A stretch of DNA of 34,592 nucleotides, from positions 1 to 34,592 of the forward strand of contig JACQGN010000246.1 of assembly GCA_016199545.1 (NCBI GenBank), read 5' to 3'. How positions within the stretch are numbered: position 1 is the first letter of the stretch; every line of letters begins with the position of its first letter. Shown here one piece after another: positions 32,872-34,592 of this stretch. The position numbers and the translations under genes were made by a program. This stretch comes from Betaproteobacteria bacterium. GTDB taxonomy: Bacteria > Pseudomonadota > Gammaproteobacteria > Burkholderiales > SG8-41. The notes beneath the pieces were generated by a model. That model saw only the letters and a program-made list of their open reading frames with translations. It made no database searches and had not been told where the DNA came from.

Positions 32872-34224
32872 CTACGCGCCCATCGCGAAGCGCAGGATGA
32901 CTCCCAGCACCGACATCACCAGGATGATCTCGAGCAGACCGCGATGGAGGCGAAACGCCAGCACTGCCGCCAGCAGCGCGAGCGCGGTGGCCCTGAGATC
33001 AAGCGTCAGGGGATCGAACGCGAACCAGCGGAGCCATCCGGCGCGCACCTCCTCGACGTTCGCAAACAGGACGTGGAGCACGAACCAGACCGTCAGGTTG
33101 AGGATCACGCCGACGACCGCGGCAGTGATGGCGGCGAGCGCGCCCGAGAGGCGTTGATTGGAGCGCAACTGCTCGATGAACGGGGCACCGGCGAAGATCA
33201 GCAGCATGGGCGGCACGAAGGTGACCCAAGTAGTCATCGCCGAGCCGATCACGCCGGCCGCAATCGGTGAAAACGGCGCGGCATCTCGATAAGCACCCAG
33301 GAAGCCCACGAACTGGGTGATCTTGATGAGCGGTCCCGGCAGGGTTTCCGCGAGCCCCAGGCCATCCACCATTTCCGGCGCGGTCATCCAGCGATACGAC
33401 TCGACCGCCTCCTGTGCCATGTAGGCCAGCAGCGCATAGGCGCCGCCGAAGCTCACCACGGCAAGCTTCGAGAAGAACATGCCGATGTCCACGAGGACGT
33501 GGCTCGGCCCGAGCATCACGACGACGAGCGCGACCGGCGCCCACCACAGCACGAGGCCGGTCCCCGTGGCGACCGCCGCCCGCCGCCAGCGCCCGGGCAC
33601 GGGCTCGGCCGGGGCCTCTGCCAGCGCCTTCAATCCGAGCAACGCCGGCGAGGACCGCGCGGCCAGGTAGCCGGCGAGCGCAGCGGCGGCAACGATCAGG
33701 GGAAACGGCAGGTCGAGGAAAAAGATGCCAATGAACGCGAGGCCAGCCAAGCCGATCAGGAGCCGCGTCTTCAGCGAGCGGCGGCCGATGCGGATCAGTG
33801 CCTCGACCACGATCACCAGCACCGCGGCCTTGATGCCGAACAACGCGCCGTCCACGACCGGCACGCCGCGTCCGAGCACGTAGAGCAGGCTGATGGCGAG
33901 CATCACGAATGCGCCCGGCAGCACGAACAGGATGCCGGCCGCAAGCCCACCACGGGTGCCATGCAGGAGCCAGCCGACATAGGTCGCGAGCTTCTGCGCT
34001 TCCGGGCCGGGGAGCAACATGCAGAAGTTGAGCGCGTGCAGGAAGCGCGCCTCGTCGACCCATTTCTTCTCGTCCACCAGGATGCGATGCATCAGCGCAA
34101 TCTGGCCGGCCGGGCCGCCGAAGCCGATGCAGCCGATCATGAACCAGACCCGGAACGCCTCCGAAAACGGAACGGCGCCAGCGGATTCTTTTGGTGATGC
34201 CTGTGAGGAATTCGACCCGTCCAT
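32872..34224 (-). CDS. chrA: chromate transporter, CHR family, two-domain (copy 2)
   Basis: A 450-residue two-domain CHR-family inner-membrane protein. First half: FMIGCIGFGGPAGQIALMHR and LNFCMLLPGPEAQKLATYVG. Second half: KLAVVSFGGAYALLAYMAQE and GLGLAETLPGPLIKITQFVG. The sequence is diverged from copy 1 and is slightly longer, so it is an old paralogue and not a recent duplication. AAGGAG lies 6-7 nt before ATG 34224. It is the first gene of the pair; an inverted repeat lies 18 bp upstream. No ChrB regulator is present in the window. Either both give chromate efflux or one has another anion as substrate; not resolved. Confidence 0.92.
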   Translation of the reverse strand: MDGSNSSQASPKESAGAVPFSEAFRVWFMIGCIGFGGPAGQIALMHRILVDEKKWVDEARFLHALNFCMLLPGPEAQKLATYVGWLLHGTRGGLAAGILFVLPGAFVMLAISLLYVLGRGVPVVDGALFGIKAAVLVIVVEALIRIGRRSLKTRLLIGLAGLAFIGIFFLDLPFPLIVAAAALAGYLAARSSPALLGLKALAEAPAEPVPGRWRRAAVATGTGLVLWWAPVALVVVMLGPSHVLVDIGMFFSKLAVVSFGGAYALLAYMAQEAVESYRWMTAPEMVDGLGLAETLPGPLIKITQFVGFLGAYRDAAPFSPIAAGVIGSAMTTWVTFVPPMLLIFAGAPFIEQLRSNQRLSGALAAITAAVVGVILNLTVWFVLHVLFANVEEVRAGWLRWFAFDPLTLDLRATALALLAAVLAFRLHRGLLEIILVMSVLGVILRFAMGA

Positions 34225-34241
34225 GCCCTCTCCTTCGCCCA

Positions 34242-34273
34242 GGATCTTATCGGCCTTGGTGCCGACAAGATCC
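34242..34273. promoter_or_regulatory. 13-bp inverted repeat in the leader of the chrA pair
   Basis: GGATCTTATCGGC (34242-34254) and GCCGACAAGATCC (34261-34273) pair at 12 of 13 positions around a 6-nt loop, 18 bp upstream of the first chrA start. The position suits an operator or a leader hairpin; no known regulator motif is recognised. Confidence 0.45.
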
Positions 34274-34390
34274 CTATGGAAAGGCGGCGCTTGGACGCGA
34301 AGCGTCTTGAAGGCAGCGGGGAGGCCTGCCGTACCCCCGCTATACGGACATTCTCCGAGATGGGATCGGCGCTGTCAATCGATCATCCTG

Positions 34391-34448
34391 GACGGTGCAA
34401 CAAAATATCATCCCCTCCCGACGGTGCAACAAAATATCATCCCCTCCC
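34391..34448. repeat. exact 29-bp direct repeat, two copies
   Basis: The unit beginning GACGGTGCAACAAAATATCA and ending TCCCCTCCC occurs twice back to back (34391-34419 and 34420-34448) without a mismatch. It lies next to the IS fragment and may mark insertion or replication slippage. Confidence 0.85.
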
Positions 34449-34465
34449 CTGTGTACGGGGGAGGG
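34442..34465. repeat. 8-bp GC-rich hairpin next to the IS end
   Basis: CCCTCCCC (34442-34449) pairs with GGGGAGGG (34458-34465) across an 8-nt loop. It overlaps the second copy of the 29-bp repeat and lies 18 bp from the transposase stop. Confidence 0.5.
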
Positions 34466-34482
34466 CTAGGCAGTGTTAACAA

Positions 34483-34592
34483 TCAACGCAACCATACGAA
34501 GGCACAGACGAGGTTGAGCATTGAGAAGTAGTTTCGGGCGAGTTTCTCGTAGCGAGTAGCGATGCGCCGGAACTGCTTGATGCGGTTGAAGA
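34483..34592 (-). mobile_element. IS5-family insertion sequence, transposase C-terminus (5' part off window)
   Basis: Only the last 35 codons are visible, in the frame ending TGA at 34485-34483. They read FNRIKQFRRIATRYEKLARN then YFSMLNLVCAFVWLR, the characteristic C-terminal end of IS5-group DDE transposases (the E of the triad lies in RYEKLARN). The rest lies beyond the right edge, so completeness and IS name cannot be told. The terminal inverted repeat could not be defined; the sequence outside the stop contains a direct repeat and a GC-rich hairpin. Confidence 0.9.

Noticed and set aside
31562-33157. Plus-strand frame of 531 codons antisense to the chrA genes
   Set aside because: Composition (Arg, Glu, His, Gln-rich) is that of a shadow frame; the minus strand encodes two clear CHR transporters with ribosome sites.

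Overview
The window is high-GC DNA whose gene style (ORF-dense, many orphan TctC/Bug-type periplasmic receptors with Gln-Tyr-Pro mature N-termini, ChrA, SDR, CMD and GST genes) points to a metabolically versatile betaproteobacterium, most likely of the order Burkholderiales. No tRNA, rRNA or CRISPR array was seen. A partial ABC exporter gene runs off the left edge and a partial IS5-type transposase runs off the right edge.

The central result is a set of four selenoprotein genes of the UGSC type, which conventional gene calling would truncate or split. Each has an in-frame TGA at codon 93-101 followed by Gly-(Ser/Ala)-Cys, and the frame stays open and homologous beyond the TGA. Three stand alone (6158-6703 +, 9314-9844 +, 15470-16042 -). 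The fourth (20158-21876 -) is fused to a second domain that elsewhere in the window is a separate ~350-370 aa protein (6836-7951 +, 11129-12172 +, 14335-15438 -). In the three stand-alone genes a near-identical 8-bp hairpin with a GTG/GTC triloop starts exactly 11 nt after the TGA, as expected for a bacterial SECIS element. The segment from the Sec to a later (Ile/Val)-Pro-His-Pro resembles, from memory, the UGTC segment of glycine/sarcosine/betaine reductase component GrdB. The partner family has no function I can name.

Layout. 1-5931: ABC exporter, DoxX-like membrane protein, acidic exported protein, ThDP-dependent enzyme, pyroglutamyl peptidase. 6158-8399 (+): selenoprotein 1, partner 1, CMD-family protein; a convergent SDR follows. 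9314-13194 (+): selenoprotein 2, a pair of dispersed repeats, Bug receptor, partner 2, Bug receptor. 23096-13284 (-): nine closely spaced genes (gaps of 31-60 bp): class V aminotransferase-fold enzyme, UGSC-partner fusion selenoprotein, amidase, Bug, GST, Bug, selenoprotein 3, partner 3, Bug; a LysR gene diverges from its head. 25368-24304 (-): zinc-type dehydrogenase. 25829-29301 (+): alpha/beta hydrolase lacking the nucleophile Ser, an NMT1/Pht5-like binding protein and a second close amidase paralogue. Two further Bug genes diverge at 30.4 kb, then two tandem chrA genes and the IS fragment.

Inferred teamwork: Bug receptors sense or import organic acids or amides; amidases, hydrolase, CMD, SDR and GST process them; the Sec protein plus its partner supplies a redox step. 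The physical linkage and fusion are seen in the sequence. The substrate and reaction are not known. Genes for selenocysteine synthesis and insertion (selABCD) are not in this window.
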